A DNA stretch of 64,000 nt, from the NCBI GenBank assembly GCA_900491605.1, contig UESW01004628.1, positions 1,104,183 through 1,168,182 of the forward strand, read 5' to 3'. The translations under genes were made by a program, and so were the position numbers. Every line of letters begins with the position of its first letter. Positions within the stretch are counted from its first letter, which is position 1. This document shows positions 46,664 through 57,752 of this stretch, piece after piece. The notes beneath the pieces are model-generated. The model saw nothing but the letters and a program-made list of their open reading frames with translations, ran no database searches and was not told the DNA's origin. The stretch is from Calamus simplicifolius (Eukaryota; Streptophyta; Magnoliopsida; Arecales; Arecaceae).

Positions 46664-47085
46664 ATCTCCCCCTTTTTGATGATAACAAAAACTTTGAGTA
46701 TATGCATTCAAAAAATTCATTCGAACTAAAGATTATAGTCATTTTAAAGCTTAAAACATTTTTAATGAAGGATTTGATGCCAATATTCAAAGTGAACTTT
46801 TAAAATTATGCATGAGTTCTATATAAGCCATCAATTATGAACATTTAAACTAAATGTACAGAAAATTGCAATTAAGCTTGTTGTTAAGCTCCCCCTGCAT
46901 TGAATAGCTCCCCCTATATATAAAAATCAATTTTAATTGAACTGATTAAAATTTCAAGTCTCTTTCTTTTTGCATAAACAATCATTTCTCCCCCTTTCTT
47001 TCTTTCTTTTTGCATATTCAACCATCTCTCATTAAAATTTCAAGTCTTTTTTTTTGCATATTCAACCATCTCTCCCCCTTTTTTG
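46664..47085 (-). other. Multiple polypurine tracts next to the Sirevirus 3' LTR
   Basis: CTCCCCCT occurs at about 46665, 46890, 46909, 46989 and 47072 on the plus strand, that is AGGGGGAG repeated on the coding strand. The copy touching the LTR reads AAAAAGGGGGAGAT and is the expected plus-strand priming site. Repeated tracts of this kind are known from Sireviruses. Confidence 0.8.
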
Positions 47086-47348
47086 TTATCAGCAATAAGG
47101 AGAGTATTAGATAAAGAAAGTTATTAGAGAAAAATTGTTGGTTCAATAAGACATAGGGATTCAAGCAGTCAATCATAGATTTGAAAATGTGTAATTGCAT
47201 TACATAAGTAAGAAACATTACATAAGTTGATTCAAGTACATTCCAAAGTGAGATACATTAGATACTCAAAATTCCTAAATACAAACTATCAAGATAAAGT
47301 AAACCTGGAGAACCTAAGATACAAAAGAGTATCAAATCAAAATCAAAG

Positions 47349-48522
47349 TCAGATATGTTTGAATACAATTTTCTTCAAGTGACCTATGATTTCCATTACA
47401 TCATCTTTTTGAGATTTCTTAAAATTTTCAAGACAAGCTTCAATCTGTGAGACTGCAAGGTCAATGTCCTTCTTCAGTTGACCAGTTGCATGAACATAAG
47501 ATCCCGAGCCATCAGCAATGCCTTCCATCCTTTCAAAGATTTTGTGAAGTTCAGCACCAAAGGATTCAACAGAATTGCTTATGGAAAAGGAAATCATGTC
47601 AAGTCTCGAGTTAAGTTCTTCTTTTAGCTGATTGAAGTCTTCTTTTAATTGATTAATCTCATGAGATCTCTGACTGTCATATTCAGCAAGCAAGGCTCTC
47701 AACTGACCAATCTGCTCATCAGAGAATCTCCCAGAAGCAGTAACAGATGTGGAGGAGAGGGAACTGTGCTCGGTCCAGCTTCTGAAGGTCCAGCTGTAGA
47801 TGGTCCCGCAATAAATGGATCAGGGACTGATGGTCCCGCAGTGGATGGTCCAGGGATATCTTCTACTCTGGCCTCTTCAGTTCTATCTCTCAGCTCTTTC
47901 TTCTCGTCCTCCTTTCATCCAGATACCATTTAACTTCTTGAAGCCCATCCGATGAATAGTAGAAATACTATAATAGTCAGTGTGCCTTAATTTCCTTAGG
48001 GGTTCATTATCCATAATTAGCACACCTTGGCTTCTAAAGATCAATGTCAGAACCATACCATATGGCAGTGTAGATCTTTTCTTTGTAGCAGCCTCTGCCA
48101 TATAACCAATCATCATGCCAGCTAGGTTGACTGGCCTTCCAGTTATAATACAATCCATCAAAAGAATGTCTCGCTCCGAGACGTACTCAAATCTACCAAT
48201 TTTGGGGAATAAAATTCTTCCACATATGTTGTGTAGTAACCTGAGCTCCAGATTTAATTGATTAGCAAGAATTTCCTCAAACTCGTTACATCCCTCCCTA
48301 ACATTCTTGACAATGCACCACTTCTATCATCATGCTGATATTCCATAATACCAATTGTGGGCATTTCCAACAATTTCCAAGGATTTCAGCAGTTATTACA
48401 ACTCTAGTTCCTCTTACAATACTGACTAAACCGCCTTCTCCTCTACTCAAATCATTGTAAAATTCTCTCACTAGGGCAGGATAAGTGGGGATATCTAATG
48501 AACAAATCTTTTCCCACCCCAT
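47349..48522 (-). pseudogene. Env-like third ORF of the Sirevirus, with C-terminal coiled coil
   Basis: Three linked minus-strand frames follow pol. The first begins MGWEKICSLDIPTYPALVREFYNDL-type sequence (48522), the pattern of the plant putative transposon protein domain found in env-like ORFs of Sireviruses. The second (48161-47883) has NLAGMMIGYMAEAATKK and HTDYYSISTIHRMGFKKLNG. The third (47702-47349) is a heptad coiled coil (HEINQLKEDFNQLKEELNSR). Order and position after pol match SIRE1-like elements. Frameshifts lie near 48300 and 47880. The role of this ORF is not established in the family; I see no clear signal peptide or membrane segment here. Confidence 0.65.
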
Positions 48523-48730
48523 TTCTTTTAAACATCTTCCTATTGAGAAGCCCTCCGACTCAAAGAAATCAAAGTTTCATCTGAAGACTAGTTCGAAATT
48601 AATCATCAAATCTAGATAGAATGTTCCTTTAATTGGGGAAACAATGAATCAACTCTAGATAATTTCCTTATTGAGAGATTTTCAAGAAATTATGAAATCT
48701 AGATAGTTGTTCCTTAAGAGTTTCAGAAAA

Positions 48731-51700
48731 TTATTCCAAAGGATCACAAACTCCTAATTCTCCTCTAAGATAACAAAATCTCTCTTCACTTAAGGGTTTT
48801 GTAAATATATCTGCCAATTGTTCTTCAGTATTCACATAATCAAGACAAATTTCATTATTGGCAACATGTTCTCTTATAAAGTGATATCTAATTTCAATAT
48901 GCTTTGTTCTTGAATGTTGAATTGGATTTTTAGTTAGATTGATTGCACTTGTATTATCACATCTTATAGGTGTTTATCAAGTGTGATACCATAGTCTTCA
49001 AGTTGTCTCTTAATCCATAGGATTTGAGCACAGCAACTTCCAGCTGCAACATATTCTGCTTCAGCAGTAGATAATGCAACCGAATTTTGCTTTTTGCTAA
49101 ACCATGAGATTAAGTTACTTCCTAAAAATTGGCATGCACCACTTGTGCTTTTTCTATCTAACTTACATCCAGCATAATCAGAATCAGAATAAGCAATCAA
49201 TTTAATGTTGAGTCTCTAGAATACCATAAACCTACATTTTTAGTTCCACTTAAGTATCTAAGAATTCTTTTAACAGCAATTAAATGTGATTCTTTAGGTT
49301 CAGATTGAAATCTAGCACATAAGCAAACAGCAAACATGATATCTGGTCTACTTGCAGTTAAGTAAAGTAGGGATCCGATCATACCTCGATAATATTTTTG
49401 ATCAACCTTCTTACCTTCTTCATCTTTGTCCAGCTTGCATGAAGGACTCATTGGTGTTCCAGGGGTTTGATTGATTCCATACCAAACTTCTTTAGAATTT
49501 CTCTTGTGTACTTTGTTTGGTTGATAAAATTCCCTCTTTGCTTTGTTTGATTTGAGTCCAAGGAAGAAGTTGAGTTCTCCCATCATGCTCATCTCAAATT
49601 CTCCCTGCATTAACTTAGCAAATTCTTGACATAGAAGATTGTTAGTAGCACCAAATACAATGTCATCAACATAAATTTGAACTACAATAAATCTTTATCT
49701 TTTCTTTTCAAAAACAATGTTTTATCAACATTTCCTCTAGAAAATCATTTTCAATTAAAAATTTACTTAATCTATCATACCAAGCTCTAGGTGCTTGTTT
49801 CAAACCATATAAGCTTTGTGTAATTTAAAAACGTGATTTGGAAATTCATGATCTTCAAAACCAGGTGGTTGTTCAACATAAACTTCATTTATAATCCATT
49901 TAAAAATGCACTTTTAACATCCATTTGAAATAAGTTAAATTCATATGACATGCAAATGCAAGTAATAGCCTAATGGCTTCTAATCTAGCTACAGGTGCAA
50001 AGGTTTCATCAAAATCAATACCTTCTTCTTGATTATATCCTTTTGCAACTAATCTAGCTTTGTTTCTAATTACTATGCCATTTTCATCTAATTTATTTCT
50101 AAAAACCCATTTAGATCCTATAACAGAATGATTTTAGGTCTTTCCACTAATGTCCATACATTATTTCTAGTGAATTGGTTTAATTCTTCTTGCATTGCTA
50201 ACATCCAATTATTATCTTTTTCAGCTTCTTCAATAGTTTTAGGTTCAATTTGAGATACAAATGCAAGATGATTATAATTTTCTCATAGATGATCTAGTTC
50301 TTATTCCTTGAGATGGATCACCTATATCAATTCCTTGGGATGACCATAAGCATATCTCCAATCTCTAGGTAGATCTACATCATTATGATTAGTATCAATA
50401 CATCATCCTTAGGTGAATCATTATCTTTAGCTTCATGATCTGAAGATACATCAATATTAATTTTTCAATATTTTTTCAAATGTTTGTATCTTCCTCATCA
50501 TCAATTTTTGGAACTTGATGCTAAAGATTCATCAAAAACTACATGAATGGATTCTTCTACAATTAAGCTTCCTTTATTAAATACTCTATATGCTTTACTA
50601 GATTGAATATCCTAAGAATATTCCTTCATCAGATTTTGCATCAAATTTCCTAAGATTATTTTTACCATTATTATGAATAAAATTTACAACCAAATGCATG
50701 AAAATATTTAATTTGGGTTTTCTATCATGCCATAATTCATAAGGTGTTTTCTTAAGGATAGGTCTAATTAGGGCTCTATTTAGGATGTAACATGCTGTGT
50801 TAATAGCTTCCGCCCAAAAGTATTTTGGAGTTGGCTTTCACATAGCATGGTACGGGCCATGTCTTCTAAAGTCCTATTTTTCCTTTCAACACTCCATTTT
50901 GTTGTGGTGTTCTAGGTGCAGAAAAGTTATGATGTAATGCCATTTTCAAAAAATTTCAAATAAGTGATTTTCAAATTCAGTTCCATGATCACTTCTTAGA
51001 GACACTATGGTAGTGTTTTTCTCATTTGTGACTTTCTTGAAGAATTTCATGAATATTGAGAAAGTCTCATCTTTGTGAGCTAAAAACATTACCCAAGTGA
51101 ATCTAGAGTAATCATCTACTATCACAAGACCATATTTCTTTCCTCCTAGACTTGTGGTTCTAGTAGGTCCAAAAAGGTCCATGTGAAGTAGCTCTAGTGG
51201 CCTAGAAGTTGAAACAACATTTTTAGATTTGAAAGAAGTTCTTGTTTGTTTTCCAAATTGACATGCATCACATATTCGATTATTTTCAAAATCTATTTTA
51301 GGAATACCTTTAACTAAATCCATTTAATTAGTTTTGAAATTAGGTGTGTGCTTGCATGACCTAATCTACGATGCCACAGCCAACCAATCTCATTCATTTA
51401 GCATTATTAGCAACTAAGCAATGATTACTTAGTAGATAAATTGTCTAAATCAATTAAGTATACATTGCCATTTCTATTTCCAATAAAAATAATGCTATTA
51501 TCAATGGGATTAGTAACAGTGCAATAGAAGCTTCAAAGAACTTTAAAACCTTTGTCACACAATTGGCTAATACTAATTAAATTATGTTTAAACCATCAAC
51601 ATATAAACATTTTCAATATGAGAGGGAGTTATTTGAATCTTACCAAGCCCCATGATTGGCCTTGCCATTATCACCAAAAGTAACTACTCCACCTCTTTTC

Positions 51701-53370
51701 TTTCAAGGGTGATGAATTGATCTTTGTCACCCGTCATGTGTCTTGAGCAGCCACTATCAAGATACCACTTTCTTTTGATCTGATGGCTGCAAGACACTCC
51801 TGCAAAAATTTATGTCTTATTTTAGGTACCCAAGCTTTCTTGGGTCCTTCATGGTTAGTAGCATAAAAATTGTTCCTTTGGAACCCATATTTTCTTTCCT
51901 TTAATATTTAAGTTTTTATTAGGTTTTAGAATTTTACATATAATTTATGTCCTTTTTGATTACATTTAAAACATGTAAAATTTTTGGCCAGCATGTACAA
52001 AAATTTTTCAATGATTTTTGTTTTTAAGTGTTATATCCTAATCCAGCTTTATCAAAAACTGCTTTTTGACTTTTAATAACATATTAAGTTTGTTGAGCTT
52101 AAGGTAAATTTATCAACTATGTTCTTAATTTATCAACTTTCCTTAGTTTATCATTTTCAAAATTTTCTTTTCTTTTAAAAATTTTATTTTCAGATTTAAG
52201 TTTCTTAACTTCATTTTAAGATCTTTTTCTTTAATGAAAGTTAATTTTTTTTCAAATCTTTATTTCTTTTTCAAATTGAAATCCACAAGTTCATTAAAAG
52301 CATCAAATAATTCATCAAAAAAAGTCATCAAGGGTTATCGGAACTTACCTCATCGTTGTCGTCCGCCATAAAGCATAGATTTGCATTCCTTTTTCTTCTT
52401 CTTCGGAAGAAGATTTTTCGCTATCACTCCATGTGCCATCATAAGCCTTCTTTTTCTTTTTGTAGGCTTTCTTTAGTTGAGGACATTCATTTAAAGTGCC
52501 CCGGTTTATTACATCATAGCAAGTCAAGGGGTCTTTCTCTTTTTCTTTGTCCTTGTCCTTGTTCTTATCCTTTTCTCCTTCCCACTTTGCTCCAAATTTC
52601 TTCTTGTGGAAGGGTTTCTTTTCTCATGAATCTTTTAAATTTTTGCTAAGAGAGCAGTCTCTTCATCATCATCATCCTGCTGCTCTCTTCTTCTTTTGCA
52701 GCTTTGAGGGCAATCATTTCTTCTTCTTTGTGTCCTCCTCTACATGCTGCTTCATTGTCAAGCTCATGGTCATAAGGATCCTAGAAGCTCCTCTAAGGGG
52801 AGTGTTGAGGTCCTTTGCTTCTTGGATTGCTGTCACTTTAGCTTCCCATGATCTTGGCAAGGACCTAAGAATTTTTCACAAGATCAGAATTAGTATAAGT
52901 TTACCAAGACTTTTTAAACCATTACAATATCAGTAAATCTTGTAACATGCAGCAATAGATTCACATGTTCCATTTAAACAATTCATATTTATGAACAAGA
53001 TATTAATTTATTCCTTGACTTGATTTGTTCCCTCATGGGTAACCTCAATCTATCCCAGATTTCCTTAGCAGAAATGCAAATAGATTCGATTGAATTCATT
53101 TGCATCTAATGAGCAATATAAAACATTCATGGCTTTGCATTGAGTTGTGCCATTTTCTATCATTTCATCCATTCCCTTTCGGGCTTAGGAACTATGCCAT
53201 CAACTAACAGTGTGGGTGTGTAGGTCCATTGACTATAACACTCCATAGATCATAGTCAAAGCTTGAATGAATATTTCATTCTAGCTTTCCAATAAATAGT
53301 TTGAACCATTAAACAAGGGTGGTCTATTAGTAGATTGACCTTCAGCAAATGATCCAGCTTGAGTTGCCAT
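48731..53370 (-). pseudogene. Gag-pol polyprotein of the Sirevirus, heavily frameshifted
   Basis: ATG at 53370 begins MATQAGSFAEGQSTNRPPLF, the start of gag. A basic/acidic tail (KKAYKKKKKAYDGTWSDSEK, about 52470-52400) lies after the zinc knuckle. Protease reads WYLDSGCSRHMTGDK (about 51770), with the pre-integrase zinc motif CDACQFGKQTRTSF (about 51270). Integrase has LELLHMDLFGPTRT, DDYSRFTWVMFLAHKDE and LRSDHGTEF (51210-50960). RT contains IYVDDIVFGATN (about 49660) and RNase H DSDYAGCKLDRKSTSG and STAEAEYVAAGSCCAQILW (about 49180-49020). The natural stop after GVCDPLE is at 48733-48731. Many single-base deletions break the frame, including one between the gag start and WKAR-like segment and several across 50900-50000. 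Confidence 0.87.
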
Positions 53371-53415
53371 TGGATCTTTGACTCTTGATCGTTAGATCAA
53401 ATCAAATGAGCACTA

Positions 53416-53427
53416 GCTCTGATACCA
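53416..53427 (-). other. Primer binding site of the Sirevirus
   Basis: On the minus strand TGGTATCAGAGC, complementary to initiator methionine tRNA, separated from the 5' LTR (53430) by two bases. Confidence 0.9.
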
Positions 53428-53429
53428 AT

Positions 53430-54809
53430 TGTTGGCCCAGATGCAACCCAAGAGGGGGGGTGAATTGGGTTTTTAAAAAATTTAAACTCTTTTGAAAGCT
53501 TAGCGGAAATAAAAATTAGATTCAAAAAAATACAACAATAAATAGAGATAGAGATAGAGATAAAGGACACGGCAAACACAAAGATTTTATAGTGGTTCGG
53601 TGTACCAACACCTACGTCCACTCCCAAGATTCACTTGGGTCCACACTATAATCAAACTGATTACAGCAGAGTTGTTTTACAAGCTCACAACTCAAACTTG
53701 TTGTTTTCCCGGGATCACAACGAACCCAGCTGGTTTTCGGGCTCACCAGCACAAAACCTAACACAAGCTAACCAAGCTTGCACCGAGGTAACTACCTCAC
53801 TAGTTCAATCCCCAGATTGAACTAGCACAAACAAAAGAAATATTGTTTTCAAGTACAAGCTCCTCAATGAGCAAATATCAATAAATAACAAGGTTTAGAA
53901 AAGCCTGATTTGTAGATGGTTGGCTTTTGAGCTTTTCTTCTTTTCTTCTTCTCTTGCTGATTGAATCAAGCCTCAGCTCCGATTCTTCACAGTTGAAGCA
54001 GTTGAGAAGATTGAAAAGCAAGAAACTGATCCTCTTCTCCAATTTGGGAAATCCACCAAAACTTTGATTTGAATGCCTTGGATTCCTCTTGAGCTTTTTG
54101 GAGTGGAGTGGATTTGAGCTAGAAGGTTTTTCTCTTGAGATTCCTCTCTCTTTTTTGGATTTTTGAATTGGGATTTCTCTATTTCTTTTTTCTTCTTTGT
54201 TTTTCCTTCTTTTTTTCTCTTTTTTTGAATGATAGTCTTCCCTTTTTATAGATTTCTTTCAAACCATTTTTGAAAGAAAACTATCCGTTGGAGTGTACCT
54301 TGAATAAAATATATCCGTTAGAAATAAAGTAAAATAGAAATATTACCGTTAGAGCTGATTCTGGCAATTTGATTTTCGTTCCATTGGAGTCGACTCTAAC
54401 TTTTCTGGAGTCGGCTCTAACTCGAAACACTTTAATCCGTTAATCTGGAGTCGTCTCTGACTTTTCTGGGGTCGACACAAAATTTTCTGGAGTCGACTCT
54501 AACAGTCCCGGAGTCGACTCTAAGTCGGGGCCAGAAAAATCAACGTTCTGTTTTTCTGTAGAGTCGGCTCTAACAGTCTCGGAGTCGACTCTAACTTCCG
54601 TGCCGGAGTCGGCTCTGTGATTCTCGGAGTCGACTCTAATGTCTGCAATCTTACCTTGACATTAGATTCGATCCAGAACTTGATTTAACTCCTGATTTTG
54701 ATCATTCAATAGACTTATAATCTGAAAAACTTAATCAAAATCATTAGAGCCTTCAATTGTTATACTCAAATAGTTTTGTTAATCATCAAAATCATCAATT
54801 GGGTCAACA
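53430..54809 (-). repeat. 5' LTR of Sirevirus (right copy)
   Basis: A 1380-bp copy, 75 bases shorter than the left LTR. Compared side by side it shows few substitutions but many 1-5 base losses, for example GATGACAACCC to GATGCAACCC and CACAAAAACCCTAA to CACAAAACCTAA. Confidence 0.93.
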
Positions 54810-54814
54810 GTAAT

Positions 54815-55557
54815 GTATGAATTTAATATGTTCACAGAACCGTACTAAGCCTATTGTAGCCTAACTAGGAGCTTTGGAGTGTGCTCGAGTCAAGCAACTT
54901 TGTGATGCTTGGACTTGTGTTCATACGGTGTTTGAGTATGATATGTCCCATTGAGTGGAAGCTTCACCGTAGCATGTATTATGTTGCATGTGCTAAAGTC
55001 AACCTTGTAAGGGGTAATGCGATATATTTCTTCTCCATTACCGTGTGAGCCTTACAACTATATAGTGTCCTTGGACTTGAACCTATACCATGAAGTTGGA
55101 GTTCAGAATGACTTCCTTAGCCTTGTCCTCTAGGGTTATGGAATTGATGCGGCCATATGAGACAATCCTAAGAAGTTAAACAGACAAAGATGGACCGGTA
55201 TGAGTGTTCAAGGAAGATTATTCGTGACTACACCTTATGTTTGTGATCCATTGCCCGGACAATCATGTGTATGAGTTGCATATGATTATGGATATAAACA
55301 TTATGATTTTATGTTTTTTCAAGTGCTGCTCAGGAAAGATCTCTTGAGGGATTGAGAGTGTTTGATCATGTGTGATCGGATTATCTGGGACATAGATGCG
55401 ATTGGATTGTATTCCTGTTAGTTGCGTTAGTTATTTATTAACTTAATGCAGTATATCCACTATGTGCCACTATGTGTGAGTTTTGTCGAGTCGCAACTCC
55501 ACCGCACTGCAAGTTGAGAGAGTTGAGGTATTATTCCTGTGTGAACAAATGGAAGAT
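54815..55557 (+). other. 3' untranslated part of Copia element 2
   Basis: Sequence between the Sirevirus and the 3' LTR of element 2. No coding sequence is seen. It ends in AAATGGAAGAT, the polypurine tract that primes plus-strand synthesis just before TGTTGGCC. Confidence 0.65.
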
Positions 55558-55848
55558 TGTTGGCCTGAATACCAAGTCAGCCACCCACATAGAGTCCCAA
55601 GAGTCGGGACTCTTCGTATTTCTTAGCCTTATCCGCTCTCTAGATCTTATCGGGTTCTATAAGAAGATTGAAGGTGCCTTCTGAAAGACAAAGATACAGA
55701 GACTGAGAAGCCTTCTTCCTCCTCTCCTTTACCAGAACTGCAGCTCAGGGGCATGGACGAACAGGGGACTTTGGTAGCCCTCGACGATCGATGATCCTAC
55801 TTCCGCTGCTATCAAAAATAAGGTATGCTCTCTGGTTTCAGCCCTTCA
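55558..55848 (+). repeat. 3' LTR of Copia element 2
   Basis: A 291-bp LTR from TGTTGGCCTGAATAC to GCCCTTCA. It has a short inverted repeat GAGTCC-CAAGAGTCGGGACTC near its 5' end, also present in altered form in the 5' LTR. Confidence 0.85.
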
Positions 55849-56115
55849 GGTCCAAAGGCCCGTGATGCGATAAAAGAAACCGGGCTAGAGAATGCATCAC
55901 CTTTGTGGAAGTTGAGAGCCACCATGATAAGCTTGGTTGCTAAGGCCACCTGGATCCCTCAGTAACTAAATTGTATCCCAGCCAACATAGCGTAGGCCAT
56001 TGAAGCCAATTTCCTTCTCCCAAAGAGGTTGGCCATAATATATTCAAGGAAAAGTCTTTGTGCACCGGCGGTGGTGCACGTTGGGTGCACCGGCTCCGAT
56101 GATTGGCACACAACG
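55849..56115. other. Unassigned flank with GTGCACCGG repeats
   Basis: No gene recognised. Near 56055-56095 GTGCACCGGCGGTGGTGCAC and GGTGCACCGG form short inverted repeats directly before the telomere-like tract. Confidence 0.5.
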
Positions 56116-56164
56116 TTTAGGGTTTAGGGTTTAGGGTTTAGGATTTAGGGTTTAGGGTTTAGGG
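56116..56164 (+). repeat. Interstitial plant telomere repeat, seven TTTAGGG units
   Basis: Seven consecutive 7-mers, six exact and the fourth TTTAGGA. TTTAGGG is the standard plant telomere unit, which supports a plant origin for the window. The tract lies about 70 bases outside the left arm of the following foldback. It could be a scar of double-strand break repair or part of an element end. Confidence 0.9.
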
Positions 56165-56817
56165 TAAACAACTTATTCTCCAACCAAATAAAGATTATAT
56201 TTGGTATCTATCTCTAATTAAACATAAAATATTTTTTTGTTTAATTATAGATAATTTTACATAAAAAATACCAATTTAACTATAGTACCAAATAAATATT
56301 ATAGAAAATAATATTATATTATATATATAATACATTATATTATCATACTATTGTATAATATATAGTTTATATATATATAATTTATTATATATTATATATA
56401 TAATATAATATAAATATAATAGGGGAATTTTGAACTTTTGATTCTAAATTTTTTAGTAGGACATAAAAGATAAAATACCACCTCATCTATGCTAAAACTT
56501 TTTCAAGAAAAGTATGGGTCCCATTGGCTATTTTCCTTTCTTTTAGAGTTAAAAATAGGAAAATAAGTGTGAAAAACTTTTTTCACCCTTATTTCTCCAA
56601 CCAATGGGACCCATACTTTCGTCACTGCTGAGATATAGTGGGGCAGGATGTCATTTTGGCTATCCAGTTTGTTTTCTCCACAGATTTATCCCTCGGGACT
56701 GGCAGTAGACATTTGTTTCCCTTGTCCCTAAGCGATCGAATGCTTCGCTTCCCCAGCATTATCCCCGACATTATCACCCTTGGAAACCCAATTTAAAAGG
56801 AGAAATGCTTCGCTTCC

Positions 56818-56903
56818 AAAGCACTTCATGTGAAGGTCACATGATCGCTAAAATTGAAATCACTTTATAGATTTGCTGTTTAGAGTTGATAGCTTGAAAA
56901 GTA
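56818..56903 (-). repeat. Captured fragment of the Copia element 3 LTR
   Basis: This stretch (AGCACTTCATGTGAAGGTCA through TTTAGAGTTGA) is nearly the reverse complement of 33709-33792 in the LTR of element 3 and of its right copy near 41400-41480. It lies between the arms of the foldback, so LTR DNA was picked up or retained there. Confidence 0.75.
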
Positions 56904-57394
56904 GAAATTTTTCATTCGGGTTGGGCCATGCGTCGCTCCAGTGTGGGTCCAACTTAGGTTCGGTAAGAAGTCACGTCTGTGGAGGTCGAGCGTTTTTCCA
57001 ACACTTGATTTTGCTGAGCCTGGATACCCCTGATAACATTGTATAAAATAGCTATGATTTTTTATAATAATATCTTATTTTGATGGCATTATTGCTGTCA
57101 TTGTGATTTTAAATTTTCAATAAATTAATTTTTATATCTTTAATTTTTAATCCATGTATTTCTTCGTTGAGTTGAAGATTAATAAATTGATTAAATTTTA
57201 CTCATATTATAGCTAAGTTTGGAATGGGCTTGAGTCGGATTCGGATTAGGCCTGAGCTCAAAATTTAGGTTCATGTTAATTTTGGATTAGGATTTGATTG
57301 AGCTCAAATCCTAATATCTTAACTTTGGATATCCATCCTGCCCCATTTTTTCTATTCTTATTAATGGCTGCAGTGTCAACATCCATCAGCTTCT

Positions 57395-57752
57395 CGGCAT
57401 GACTGGAGAAGTTGAGCCAATGCGGGGTTGACTTGGAAGAGTCGGGGCTGCCTCGGCATGACTGGAGAAGGTGGGACCAACGCGGGGCTAACTTGGAGGA
57501 GTCGGGGCCACCTCGGCGTGGCTGGAGGAGATGGAGCTGATGCGGGGCCGACTTGGAGGAGTCAGGGCCGCCTCGGCATGACTAGAGAAGATGGGACCGA
57601 TGCGGGGCCAACTTGAAGGAGTGGGGCCGCCTCGAAGGAGTCGGGGCCGCCTCGATGTGACTAGAGAATATGGGACCAATGCGGGGCTGCCTCAGCGTGA
57701 CAGGAGAAGCTGGGACTGACGCGGGACCGACTTGAAGGAGTCGGGGCCGAGG
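57395..57752. repeat. GC-rich minisatellite, about six 60-bp units
   Basis: The unit contains GACTGGAGAAG, GATGCGGGGC and ACTTGGAGGAGTCGGGGC and repeats about every 60 bases with substitutions and one short duplication. As 60 is divisible by three, several frames stay open (for example 57428-57616 with a 20-residue repeat). I consider these frames artefacts of the repeat. Base composition is far richer in GC than the arms. Confidence 0.8.

Larger units (their letters stand above)
45209..54809 (-). mobile_element. Sirevirus-type Copia retrotransposon (element 4) inserted in element 2
   Basis: A 9.6-kb reverse-orientation element with LTRs 45209-46663 and 53430-54809. Target duplication GTAAT lies at 45204-45208 and 54810-54814. 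The primer site is at 53416-53427. Sirevirus hallmarks are visible: a gag with CYD..KKKKK..EEEEK, several CTCCCCCT blocks (polypurine tracts on the minus strand) between 46664 and 47085, an extra env-like ORF after pol, and an LTR cluster of short palindromes. LTR differences are mostly small deletions in the right copy. Confidence 0.94.
29211..55848 (+). mobile_element. Old Copia retrotransposon (element 2), expanded by three nested insertions
   Basis: Short LTRs of about 260-291 bp lie at 29211-29466 and 55558-55848. They share GTTCTATAAGA-like, GGGGCATGGACGAA and GGTATGCTCTCTG blocks but are strongly diverged. The 5' LTR is followed by TGGTATCAGAGC and the 3' LTR is preceded by AAATGGAAGAT. 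Gag, protease and integrase (30364-32298), RT (42079-43282) and RT-RNase H (44031-44810) fragments lie in order on the plus strand, interrupted by a Copia element on the opposite strand, a MITE-like piece and a Sirevirus. Without these the element would be about 6.5 kb, normal for Copia. The first bases of the 5' LTR cannot be aligned, and I could not define an outer target duplication. Confidence 0.88.

Noticed and set aside
57428..57616. Frames with 20-residue repeats in the GC-rich tract
   Set aside because: The 60-bp repeat is divisible by three and low in stops, so open frames arise automatically on both strands.
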